The notes beneath the pieces are model-generated. The model ran no database searches. It was given only the letters and a program-made list of their open reading frames with translations, and had not been told where the DNA came from. The position numbers were made by a program, and so were the translations under genes. A DNA stretch of 8,031 bases from Desulfobacter curvatus DSM 3379 (GTDB taxonomy: Bacteria; Desulfobacterota; Desulfobacteria; Desulfobacterales; Desulfobacteraceae): positions 120 through 8,150 of the forward strand of contig NZ_KB892920.1 of assembly GCF_000373985.1 (NCBI RefSeq). The letters are read 5' to 3'. Shown piece after piece: positions 1 through 6,629 of the stretch (the first letter of the stretch is position 1; every line of letters starts with the position of its first letter).

Positions 1-13
1 TTTCTCCTCAAAT
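1..13 (-). promoter_or_regulatory. Probable ribosome binding site of a leftward gene outside the window
   Basis: Read on the - strand the first bases give ATTTGAGGAGAAA, a good Shine-Dalgarno core (GAGGAG). The start codon would fall just left of position 1. This suggests the window edge cuts a leftward gene immediately before its start. The coding part is not visible, so this rests on the motif alone. Confidence 0.45.
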
Positions 14-60
14 GTAACGTTTCGATTGGTGGGTGAACTCACACACATCCACGTTACATT
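11..60. repeat. Perfect 10-bp inverted repeat, 30-bp spacer
   Basis: AATGTAACGT at 11-20 is the exact reverse complement of ACGTTACATT at 51-60. The spacer holds a smaller dyad (GTGA-AC-TCAC near 33-42). On the - strand this lies directly upstream of the ribosome-binding-site-like sequence at the window edge. It could therefore be a two-site operator or a hairpin in the 5' leader of the gene to the left. There is no T-run next to either arm, so it is not a standard terminator. Confidence 0.6.
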
Positions 61-385
61 ATCAAAAGACCTGCAGAGTGTCTATTATAATTTTGCGACA
101 AAATAATTTTAGATGTCGCTCCGCCCCCCTGATATCATTGATAATAAATTTTGATGCGTCAGCGCTGAACTCAATATCCAGGGCAATCGCATTTTTCCCT
201 GTGCACATTTTTAATTATTTCCCAGTAGCCATCTCTTTTGAAATACGCGTTGTTTCCCCCGTTAAGATCTGGATATCGGTTTTTTTTGCAAAGGGCCGAT
301 CTGTATCCCACGGATGAGAGCAGGTTCTGAAAGAATTATTTCATATTTTTCAGCCTATGTTTTACCGGCTTAATGATCCAACTTA

Positions 386-1255
386 CTAATCCAAGTTGAA
401 CAGAATATCATTTTCCAGGTACATCTGCTCCAGCTGTTTCTGGTAATCGGCCATATCATCGCCTCTGCGGTTGGCCAGTTCCTGCACGATGTACTGAATA
501 GTGACCAGCATGCCGGATACATTGCCGATAAAGGGAATGGAGCGGCCGGGTACGACGATTGAGAGGTCTGCAAATTGATTGACCGGACAGATAGCGCTGT
601 CCACAAGGGAAATAAGGGTGTGTCCGCCGCGCCGGATCATCTTGCTCAGCTTGATCAGTTCATTGGGGTAGCGCGTACAGGCCGCCAGGACGATCAGACT
701 GCTGGGCGGGGCATTGGTCAGCAGGTCAAGGGTGGTGGTGTCGCTTCCTTTCAATATATGAACGCCTTTGCGGACTTTAGTCAGGGACCAGCCCAGATAA
801 TAGGCAAAGGTATAGGAAAGGCGGGAACCGATTACGTAGACTGTCTGGCTTTCGTCCAGGTAATCCACGATGCGGTTCATAATTTCGATGTCGATATGTT
901 CGTACAGGTGCTTAAGATTGCTGATCTCCTCAAGAACCTCACGGTGAAGCCTGTCAGTTCCCTCTTCCTTGATTCCTTTTATGGCAGCCCTGTCAGGCAG
1001 GGAAAGTCCGGTATTGACAAAGTCTTTTAAGGCATCCTGAAAATCCGAATAGCGCTTGTACCCAAGAGCGCTGACAAACCTGACAACCGTGGCTTCACTG
1101 GTGTCGCAGGACTCGGCCAGCTCTTTGGTTGTCATGAAAACGGCCTTTGACGGGTTCTGGATAATATAAGTACCTAAAGTCTGGGCTTTCGGGGTCAAGG
1201 TGTCGAGCTTGTTTGATATGCTGCTGATGACCGGGTGAGATGATTCTGCGTTCAT
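386..1255 (-). CDS. RpiR-family transcriptional regulator (HTH plus SIS domain)
   Basis: A 289-residue DNA-binding regulator of the MurR/RpiR type, the usual length for the family. Residues about 8-85 form the N-terminal helix-turn-helix domain, with the typical MTTKELAESCDTSEATVVRF segment (41-60) followed by LGYKRYSDFQ (64-73). Residues about 125-260 form a SIS domain, seen in VYVIGSRLS (139-147), LIVLAACTR (187-195) and GGHTLISLVDS (210-220). SIS domains bind phosphosugars or related ligands. I chose the ATG at 1253-1255 because GGAGG (1260-1264 on the complement) lies just before it; a start 30 bases upstream has no such site. It is transcribed divergently from soxB across a roughly 230-bp gap, the classic layout for a local regulator, so control of the sox operon is likely but inferred. 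Whether it activates or represses cannot be read from sequence. Confidence 0.94.
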   Translation of the reverse strand: MNAESSHPVISSISNKLDTLTPKAQTLGTYIIQNPSKAVFMTTKELAESCDTSEATVVRFVSALGYKRYSDFQDALKDFVNTGLSLPDRAAIKGIKEEGTDRLHREVLEEISNLKHLYEHIDIEIMNRIVDYLDESQTVYVIGSRLSYTFAYYLGWSLTKVRKGVHILKGSDTTTLDLLTNAPPSSLIVLAACTRYPNELIKLSKMIRRGGHTLISLVDSAICPVNQFADLSIVVPGRSIPFIGNVSGMLVTIQYIVQELANRRGDDMADYQKQLEQMYLENDILFNLD

Positions 1256-1332
1256 AATTCCTCCAAATGAAACAAAACTCCACATATTTTTTTATGCAGA
1301 AAAGTAGCTTTCACAATCAATCAATTTTTCAA

Positions 1333-1362
1333 ACTATAATACGGTCTTATCAAATTTGTCAA
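1333..1362 (-). promoter_or_regulatory. Sigma-70-type promoter of the RpiR regulator gene
   Basis: On the - strand there is a perfect TTGACA -35 box (1357-1362), an 18-bp spacer and TATAGT (1333-1338) as -10 box, matching five of six consensus bases. Transcription would start near 1326, leaving a leader of about 70 bases. The -35 box overlaps the palindrome at 1358-1368 and lies close to the large dyad at 1370-1420, so the regulator may control itself. Confidence 0.65.
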
Positions 1363-1368
1363 GTTGAC
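1358..1368. promoter_or_regulatory. 11-bp palindrome GTCAAGTTGAC, possible operator
   Basis: GTCAA-G-TTGAC is a perfect dyad around 1363. It overlaps the -35 box of the leftward promoter and ends two bases before the larger dyad. It shares a TGAC core with the half-sites of that dyad. A regulator bound here would cover the leftward promoter. Confidence 0.35.
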
Positions 1369-1369
1369 G

Positions 1370-1420
1370 TGAAAGAGAATATGTCATTTTGCAAAAAACA
1401 TATTGACATAATTTCTTTCA
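1370..1420. promoter_or_regulatory. 51-bp interrupted dyad, candidate operator for the divergent RpiR protein
   Basis: The left arm has TGAAAGA (1370-1376) and TATGTCA (1380-1386); the right arm has TGACATA (1404-1410) and TCTTTCA (1414-1420). Each pair is an exact reverse complement, both arms have the same 3-bp internal spacing, and the dyad is centred on 1395 with a 17-bp middle. A further TGACATAA at 1421-1428 repeats the right half-site in direct orientation 17 bp downstream. The right arm contains the only TTGACA facing soxB, so binding here would affect that promoter. Ownership by the neighbouring RpiR protein is inferred from position. Confidence 0.6.
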
Positions 1421-1431
1421 TGACATAACTT
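1403..1431 (+). promoter_or_regulatory. Probable promoter of the sox operon (strong -35, weak -10)
   Basis: TTGACA at 1403-1408 is a perfect -35 box. At 17-bp spacing the -10 position reads TAACTT (1426-1431), which matches the consensus at only three of six bases; CATAAC at 1424-1429 is an alternative. A perfect -35 with a poor -10 inside an operator-like dyad fits a promoter under regulation, but the exact start cannot be fixed from sequence. Confidence 0.4.
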
Positions 1432-1484
1432 GAAATCCGTAAATGTTTGATTTTGGCATTAATTCTTAATTGACGAGAAAGCCT

Positions 1485-2708
1485 ATGTTTTTAAAAAGTA
1501 AACCCATGTGGGGGGAAAAATCTCCTCTCAAATCAAGTTATGATACGGTGATTATCGGCGGCGGACTTCACAGTCTGGCAACGGCGTATTTTCTGGCCAA
1601 AGAACACGGAATAACCGATATCGCTATTATCGAAAAAAATTATATCGGGTTTGGCGGTGCCGGCCGGAATACAGCCATTGTCCGCGCCAATCAACGCACA
1701 CAGTATAATGTGCCGCTCTATAAAGAAGCCTTGGATCTGTGGCCGGTTCTGACCAAGGAACTGGACTACAACCTGATGTTCAACAATTGCGGAAATCTGA
1801 ATCTGATGCACTCGGAAGCCGCCATGAAAGCCGCGCGGATGAACATTGCAACCGCCCAGTTTCATGGGGTGGAAAGTCATTTAATCGATGCCAAGGAGGC
1901 CAAGGAACTGGTTCCGGCCCTGAACATTTCAGAAGACATCACCTTTCCCATCCATGGCGCCATGTATCATCCCCCGGGAGGGGTTGTCCGGCATGATGCC
2001 TTTGTCTGGGGACTGGCCAAAGGTGCCGCTAAAAGAGGCGTGGAAATTCACCAGCAGACCGAAGCCCAGGATATCATTACCAAGAATGGCAGGATCGCAG
2101 CTGTCAAAACGAGCCGGGGAACCATCAACGCCCGCCAGGTCCTGGTTTCCGCCGGTGGTTATTCCGCCTCTCTGATCAGCGGCATGCTGGGCATCAAACT
2201 GCCTATCAGCGTTCTGACGATCCAGGCCATGGTGACCCAGCCTCTGAAGCCCATACTGGATCATGTGGTATCATCCGGTGCTTACCATTGCTACGCCAAC
2301 CAGACCCTGAAAGGGGAAATTGCAACAGGCGCCCACATGGACCAATGGCCCAACTACACCACACTGAATACGGCCCATTATATCAAGCACCAGGCTGAAG
2401 CGCTGTCCGAATTTTTGCCCTGCTTAAGAGGTGTTCGCTTCATGCGCATCTGGGGGGGACTGGCCGATATGACACCGGATATGGCGCCCATTATGGATGG
2501 GAATGAACAGGTGGAAGGCTTTTATATGGATTGCGGCTGGGGCTATTTCGGCTTTAAATCCAGTGCGGCTGTGGGCAAATACATGGCAGAGTTCATGGCC
2601 AAAGAAAGCTGCCCGGAAATTTTGAAACCCTTTGCCTTAAAGCGTTACGAAGAGCACAAACTGATGGGTGAAACAGCGGCGCTTGTTAATTACAGCCCGG
2701 ATAATTAG
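1485..2708 (+). CDS. soxB: Sarcosine oxidase beta subunit family protein (SoxB)
   Basis: A 407-residue flavoprotein of the DAO/MSOX fold, the catalytic subunit of heterotetrameric sarcosine oxidase, and close to the usual family length. The dinucleotide-binding motif is TVIIGGGLHSLATAYFLA (21-38). His170 in VVRHDAFVW aligns with the histidine that carries covalent FMN in the Corynebacterium enzyme. Arg67 (NTAIVR) and Lys358 (YFGFKSS) align by eye with the Arg52/Lys348 pair that holds the substrate carboxylate in monomeric sarcosine oxidase. Lys276 (LKGE) aligns with the lysine linked there to oxygen activation. Together these suggest an active N-methyl amino acid oxidase or dehydrogenase; sarcosine itself is not proven. 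I chose the ATG at 1485, preceded by a weak GAGAAAG site; a TTG at 1470 would add five residues. It is the first gene of a soxBDAG operon, and the stop overlaps the ribosome binding site of soxD. Confidence 0.93.
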   Translation: MFLKSKPMWGEKSPLKSSYDTVIIGGGLHSLATAYFLAKEHGITDIAIIEKNYIGFGGAGRNTAIVRANQRTQYNVPLYKEALDLWPVLTKELDYNLMFNNCGNLNLMHSEAAMKAARMNIATAQFHGVESHLIDAKEAKELVPALNISEDITFPIHGAMYHPPGGVVRHDAFVWGLAKGAAKRGVEIHQQTEAQDIITKNGRIAAVKTSRGTINARQVLVSAGGYSASLISGMLGIKLPISVLTIQAMVTQPLKPILDHVVSSGAYHCYANQTLKGEIATGAHMDQWPNYTTLNTAHYIKHQAEALSEFLPCLRGVRFMRIWGGLADMTPDMAPIMDGNEQVEGFYMDCGWGYFGFKSSAAVGKYMAEFMAKESCPEILKPFALKRYEEHKLMGETAALVNYSPDN

Positions 2709-2717
2709 GAGGACAAC

Positions 2718-3002
2718 ATGGCTTTAACGATCACATGTCCGATCTGCGGAAAACGAAACGGATATGAATTCAGATATGGCGGAGAAGAAAAAGGCCCCCG
2801 GCCTGAAGAAGCGGGATTGACCCCACAAGCCTGGTGCGACTATGTGCATCTTAACCACTGCGTGGCCGGTGTTCAGGAGGAATGGTGGTGCCACAAAGAT
2901 GGGTGCGGCTCCTGGTTTAAAATAAAAAGGGATACGCGAACCAACCTGGAAGAAGAAGAGACCAATGAAAAGGCAGTTAATGCCGGGGAGGGGGGAAAAT
3001 GA
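2718..3002 (+). CDS. soxD: Sarcosine oxidase delta subunit (SoxD), zinc-binding
   Basis: A small 94-residue subunit of heterotetrameric sarcosine oxidase; family members are usually about 85-100 residues. It binds one zinc ion and has a structural role. The expected ligands are visible at Cys7 and Cys10 (CPICG), His59 and Cys63 (CHKDGCGSWF). The family pattern EFRYGGE (17-23) and the end motif FKIKRDT (67-73) are also present. The tail after residue 76 is a charged, Glu-rich extension that looks disordered. The start is fixed by AGGAGG (2707-2712), which overlaps the soxB stop codon. The gene overlaps soxA by the four bases ATGA, which suggests translational coupling. Confidence 0.93.
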   Translation: MALTITCPICGKRNGYEFRYGGEEKGPRPEEAGLTPQAWCDYVHLNHCVAGVQEEWWCHKDGCGSWFKIKRDTRTNLEEEETNEKAVNAGEGGK

Positions 3003-5920
3003 CCAGCAGGTTGAACCATTTGCCGACACTGAAAATCGATGCAGCAAAGAAAATACCATTTAAATATAAAAATAAAACCTATTATGGTGTTGACGGCGAC
3101 ACCGTGGCCTCGGCCCTGTTTGCAAACGGTGTGAGAGTTTTCGGCCGAAGCCTGAAATACCACCGTCCGCGCGGGCTCTATAGTCTGGATGGCGAATGCA
3201 GCAACACCATGATGACGGTTGACGGCATCCCCAACGTGCGCTGTGAAAATACCCTGCTTAAAGAAGGCATGGTCGTCACGGAACAGAATGTAAAAGGTTC
3301 CGCAGAAAATGACATGATGTCTTTCCTGGATAAGATGGATTTTATGATGCCGGCGGGTTTTTATTACAACGTTATGCATAAACCGGCCAAAATGTGGCCC
3401 CATGCCATTAAGCAGATACGGAAAGCGGCCGGCCTGGGCAAACTAAGCCCCGATTTTGAGATGAAAGGCGTTTTTGACGAGATCTTTTTGAACACCGACG
3501 TGTGTGTGATTGGCGGAGGTCCTGCCGGAATGACGGCGGCCCTGACGGCTGCAAAAAAAGGCCTGCGGGTGATTCTGCTTGAAGCAAGACCCTGGCTGGG
3601 TGGTTTTTTCGAATACCGTTCCTCGGAATACAAAGACGGTAAAACCTTGCATGAAAAAGCCACAGAACTGGCTAAGAAGGTCCGTGCCCATGAAAATATC
3701 CGCCTGTTTACCCATACCTCCTGTGTGGGAACTTATAACAATAACCTGATTACGGCCTTCCAGGTTGGAAAACCTGCCGACGTTTTTTCGGAACGTTACA
3801 TTGAAATCCGGGCCAAAAGCGTGGTCGTGGCCACGGGATGTATCGAACGACCCCTGCTTTTCGATAACAATGAAAGACCGGGCGTCATGCAGATCGGATG
3901 CGCCCTGCGCATGGCCAAGACTTACGGGCAGCTTCCCGGAAAAGATGCTGTATTCAGCATCGGCCATGATCTTGGGCTGGAAGCGGCCATTGAACTCCAC
4001 GATCTGGGGGTACACATCTCATGCGTGGCCGATGCCCGTGAAGACGGCCAGGATCCTCTCCTTTTGCAAAAGCTCAGGGACAAAAAGATCACGGTACTCA
4101 AAGGCTGGGTGGCTGTAAAAGCCCATGGCCGGAAAGTTGTCAAAAAAGTCACCCTGTCCAGCCTGAAAGGCCAGGTGACCCGGGATTATCCCTGTGACCT
4201 TGTGGTGGCATCCGCCGGTGTGACGCCTGTGACCGGCCATATCACCATCGCCTTGGGAACGACTAAATATGATGATTACACCGGTTGTTTTCTTCCGGAT
4301 ACACTGCCTAAGAAGATGGCGGCGGCCGGCCGTGTGCTGGGACTAAACGATGCCTTTGCCATTGAGACCTCCGGAACCCTGGCTGGCCTCAAGGCAGCCG
4401 CAGACTGCGGTGTGGCCGCCGATGCTGAAATTTCAGACACTGAAAAACAGGTGGCCGGCCTGCCTGGCCCTCCGCGGGGCTGCAAGCTGATCACCGCACC
4501 GGTCAAAGGCAGAAAGAGTTTCATCTGTTTTGATGAAGATTCCACCGTTAAAAATATCAAACAGGCCATTGCCAAAGGATTTGATGTCCCTGAACTGATC
4601 AAGCGATTTACAGCAACAGGGCTGGGACCGGGCCAGGGAGGGATTCCCGGACACAATCTGCCCCTTTATGTGGCCAATTACCAGGCCCTGCCCGATGTAT
4701 CCATCCGGCCGACCAACGTGCGTCCCCCACTGGTTCCCACCTTTATCTCGACCTATGCCGGAACCAATCACACCATGCTGAAGACCACCCCCATGGACGC
4801 TATGCAGCGTGCCGACGGCGGAATTTTCAGGAACATCGGTGTGTGGCAGCGGGCTCGGTATTTTTCACAGGATTTCTCCTGCAAGGCTGAAATCGAAAAT
4901 GTCCGGAATAACGTGGGCATGCTTGACGGCTCAACATTGGGAAAATTTCGTCTGCACGGCCCCGATGCGTTGAAAGTGCTCCAGCGCATCTATGTATCCG
5001 ATATGTCAAAGATCAAGGAAGGACGGACCAAGTACACGGCAATGTGCAATGACGACGGATGCGTGATTGACGACGGCGTGGTCGTGAAAACCGGTGAAAA
5101 CGATTATTACTTCACCTCATCCACGGGCCGTGCCGGCCAGACCATCGAATGGATTCGCTACCACACCCGGTATGACAACTGGAATTTTGCCGTGGTCAAT
5201 CTGACCGATTCCATGGGCGTTATCAACCTGTCCGGTCCCAATGCCAGGAAAGTGCTTGAAAAAGTCGTGGACATTGATGTCTCCGGTGAGGCGTTCGGAT
5301 TTTCCGAATACAAGGAATTCAAAATTGCTGATACCATTGCCGTCCGTGCCATGCGACTGGGATTTGTGGGCGAGCTTTCCTATGAGCTCCATGTGCCGGC
5401 ATCCTACATGCAAACCGTGTGGATGATGATCAAGGAAGCGGGAAAGCCGTTTAATATCAAAAATTTCGGTGTGGAAGCCCAGAATGTTCTGCGTATGGAA
5501 AAATGCCACATTATCCTGGGACAGGAATCAGAACAGCGAACCAACCTTTTGGATCTTGGCTTGGGCTTTCTTTTTAGCCGCAAAAAGCCGGAAGCTAAAA
5601 CTGTGGGCGCCGTGGCCCTTCACCAGGCTGAAAAAGATCCGACACGTCTGAAACTGGTCGGTTTTAAAATGGAAAACAAAGGGCGGGCTCCGAGAGACGG
5701 TTCCCTCATCGTGGACAGCCGGATTCGGGGCTATGTGTGTACGGCCCGGGACAGTTTTTCTCTCAAGGAAGCCGTGGGCATGGCCCTGGTAGAATCGGAA
5801 CTGGCTAAAGTCGGCACCCGTCTCGAAATCTACGAGGACGAGTGTGGTGATGAGCGGATCTACGGCACCGTGGTCAAGATGCCGTTCTATGACCCTGAAG
5901 GTAAACGGATGAAAATGTAA
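2999..5920 (+). CDS. soxA: Sarcosine oxidase alpha subunit family protein (SoxA), folate-linked
   Basis: The 973-residue large subunit of heterotetrameric sarcosine oxidase, of usual length. Residues about 15-100 match the ferredoxin-like Fer2_4 fold, but only Cys67 and Cys82 of the four cluster positions remain (Ser62 and Thr70 stand at the others), so an iron-sulfur cluster is unlikely. Residues about 165-480 are a pyridine-nucleotide-disulfide oxidoreductase-like module with VCVIGGGPAGMTAAL (168-182), VVVATGCIERPLL (275-287) and a second nucleotide-binding site at FSIGHDLGLEAA (319-330). Residues about 505-555 look like a Bfd-like module that has lost its cysteines. Residues about 590-970 are a GcvT-type folate-binding domain, with YTAMCNDDGCVIDDG (679-693) and GFVGELSYELHVP (788-800). 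In the known enzyme this domain captures the released methylene group on tetrahydrofolate. The start overlaps soxD and sits behind a very G-rich ribosome binding site (about 2985-2996). Confidence 0.95.
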   Translation: MTSRLNHLPTLKIDAAKKIPFKYKNKTYYGVDGDTVASALFANGVRVFGRSLKYHRPRGLYSLDGECSNTMMTVDGIPNVRCENTLLKEGMVVTEQNVKGSAENDMMSFLDKMDFMMPAGFYYNVMHKPAKMWPHAIKQIRKAAGLGKLSPDFEMKGVFDEIFLNTDVCVIGGGPAGMTAALTAAKKGLRVILLEARPWLGGFFEYRSSEYKDGKTLHEKATELAKKVRAHENIRLFTHTSCVGTYNNNLITAFQVGKPADVFSERYIEIRAKSVVVATGCIERPLLFDNNERPGVMQIGCALRMAKTYGQLPGKDAVFSIGHDLGLEAAIELHDLGVHISCVADAREDGQDPLLLQKLRDKKITVLKGWVAVKAHGRKVVKKVTLSSLKGQVTRDYPCDLVVASAGVTPVTGHITIALGTTKYDDYTGCFLPDTLPKKMAAAGRVLGLNDAFAIETSGTLAGLKAAADCGVAADAEISDTEKQVAGLPGPPRGCKLITAPVKGRKSFICFDEDSTVKNIKQAIAKGFDVPELIKRFTATGLGPGQGGIPGHNLPLYVANYQALPDVSIRPTNVRPPLVPTFISTYAGTNHTMLKTTPMDAMQRADGGIFRNIGVWQRARYFSQDFSCKAEIENVRNNVGMLDGSTLGKFRLHGPDALKVLQRIYVSDMSKIKEGRTKYTAMCNDDGCVIDDGVVVKTGENDYYFTSSTGRAGQTIEWIRYHTRYDNWNFAVVNLTDSMGVINLSGPNARKVLEKVVDIDVSGEAFGFSEYKEFKIADTIAVRAMRLGFVGELSYELHVPASYMQTVWMMIKEAGKPFNIKNFGVEAQNVLRMEKCHIILGQESEQRTNLLDLGLGFLFSRKKPEAKTVGAVALHQAEKDPTRLKLVGFKMENKGRAPRDGSLIVDSRIRGYVCTARDSFSLKEAVGMALVESELAKVGTRLEIYEDECGDERIYGTVVKMPFYDPEGKRMKM

Positions 5921-5931
5921 GGAAAAATATC

Positions 5932-6564
5932 ATGGTAGAAATAAAACGCGTTTCCCCGGTAACGTTAAAAAGCACCGCCCTTAAAACCGAAAAAAGGGAT
6001 AACTGGGACATTGTCCTGGAATACGCAGGGGAGGGTGACGGTCCGTATCTTGTGGACTTGAGCCATTGCCCCCGGTTTGATCTTCAGGACGCCGCCATCG
6101 GATCATATACGCCTTTTGGTATCAGCATCCCGGAAACCCCGGGAAAGAGTATCCTCAAGGACGGTACGCTGATCAATCGCATGAACGGCACACAGGCTTC
6201 TATCTTTTGCCTTGGCAGTGAAAAAACGAACGCCCCCCAAGAGGCCGGATATACGGATGTCACCGAATGCACGGTGTGCGTGGCGATTATCGGTGAAAAG
6301 ACATTCTCCATCTGCGAGAAACTGACGGCTCTGGACTTTATGAGTCCGGAATATGAAGCCCCGTTTCTCCTGCAGGGGCCGTTTTCACACGTGCCCTGCC
6401 AAATCATCACGCTTGGAAAAACCGGGCCGGATGCCGGAATCATCTTGACCTGCTCCCGTGGCTATGGCAGGGATATGATTCATGCCATTACAGGCGCCGG
6501 AAAGGAGTTCGGTTTGAAACCCGCTGGTGAAACACGTGCCGGTAAGTGGATCAAAAATATTTAG
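5932..6564 (+). CDS. soxG: Sarcosine oxidase gamma subunit family protein (SoxG)
   Basis: A 210-residue protein in the position of the fourth sox gene and of the length expected for SoxG, which shares a distant GcvT/YgfZ-like fold. Family-like parts are LVDLSHCPRFDLQD (40-53), DVTECTVCVAIIGEKTF (109-125) and the following LTALDF segment. In the known complex SoxG is structural and helps hold the flavoprotein together. It begins 11 bases after soxA, and its ribosome binding site (TAAGGA, 5918-5923) overlaps the soxA stop codon. Sequence divergence is normal for this subunit, so the call leans partly on gene order. The operon ends just after it at a strong terminator. Confidence 0.87.
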   Translation: MVEIKRVSPVTLKSTALKTEKRDNWDIVLEYAGEGDGPYLVDLSHCPRFDLQDAAIGSYTPFGISIPETPGKSILKDGTLINRMNGTQASIFCLGSEKTNAPQEAGYTDVTECTVCVAIIGEKTFSICEKLTALDFMSPEYEAPFLLQGPFSHVPCQIITLGKTGPDAGIILTCSRGYGRDMIHAITGAGKEFGLKPAGETRAGKWIKNI

Positions 6565-6569
6565 TTCTG

Positions 6570-6602
6570 TCCCGGCCCCTTTGTGTAAGGGGCCGGGATT
6601 TT
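6570..6602 (+). terminator. Rho-independent terminator of the sox operon
   Basis: CCCGGCCCCTT (6571-6581) pairs perfectly with AAGGGGCCGGG (6587-6597) around the loop TGTGT. A T-A pair (6570/6598) extends the stem to 12 bp. A short T-run (6599-6602) follows. It begins six bases after the soxG stop codon, so soxG is the last gene of the operon and the ybaK-like gene is a separate unit unless there is read-through. Confidence 0.9.
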
Positions 6603-6615
6603 AAGAGTGAAATAT

Positions 6616-6620
6616 GGAGG
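6616..6620 (+). promoter_or_regulatory. Ribosome binding site that fixes a TTG start
   Basis: GGAGG lies nine bases before the TTG at 6630-6632. The first in-frame ATG (6648) is 27 bases away from it, too far for this site, so the TTG is the better start for the deacylase gene. Confidence 0.75.
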
Positions 6621-6629
6621 ATTTAAGGT

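Larger units (their letters stand above)
1..385. other. Intergenic region left of the regulator; no convincing gene
   Basis: I see no well-supported gene here. A GTG-started frame on the + strand (33-317) has no ribosome binding site and a composition dominated by Ile, Phe, Ser and Arg, so I do not accept it. On the - strand two short open stretches (about 62-208 and about 218-340) translate into more protein-like sequence, but they are in different frames and lack clear starts. The left end holds a perfect 10-bp inverted repeat and a ribosome-binding-site-like sequence facing left. No hairpin with a T-run marks the end of the regulator gene. Confidence 0.6.

Noticed and set aside
33..317. 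94-residue + strand frame starting with GTG
   Set aside because: No ribosome binding site, biased composition, and it overlaps the inverted repeat; looks like a chance frame.
379..398. CAACTT/AAGTTG inverted repeat around the regulator stop codon as a terminator
   Set aside because: Only 6 bp, overlaps the coding end and has no T-run after it on the - strand.
575..1030. 151-residue + strand frame antisense to the regulator
   Set aside because: Lies wholly inside the clear RpiR gene, with no start signal or recognisable domain.
1431..1484. Riboswitch such as a glycine aptamer in the soxB leader
   Set aside because: The leader is short and AT-rich, and I see no paired stems or conserved aptamer core.
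3443..4015. 190-residue - strand frame inside soxA, and several similar ones
   Set aside because: Shadows of the strongly supported soxA frame.
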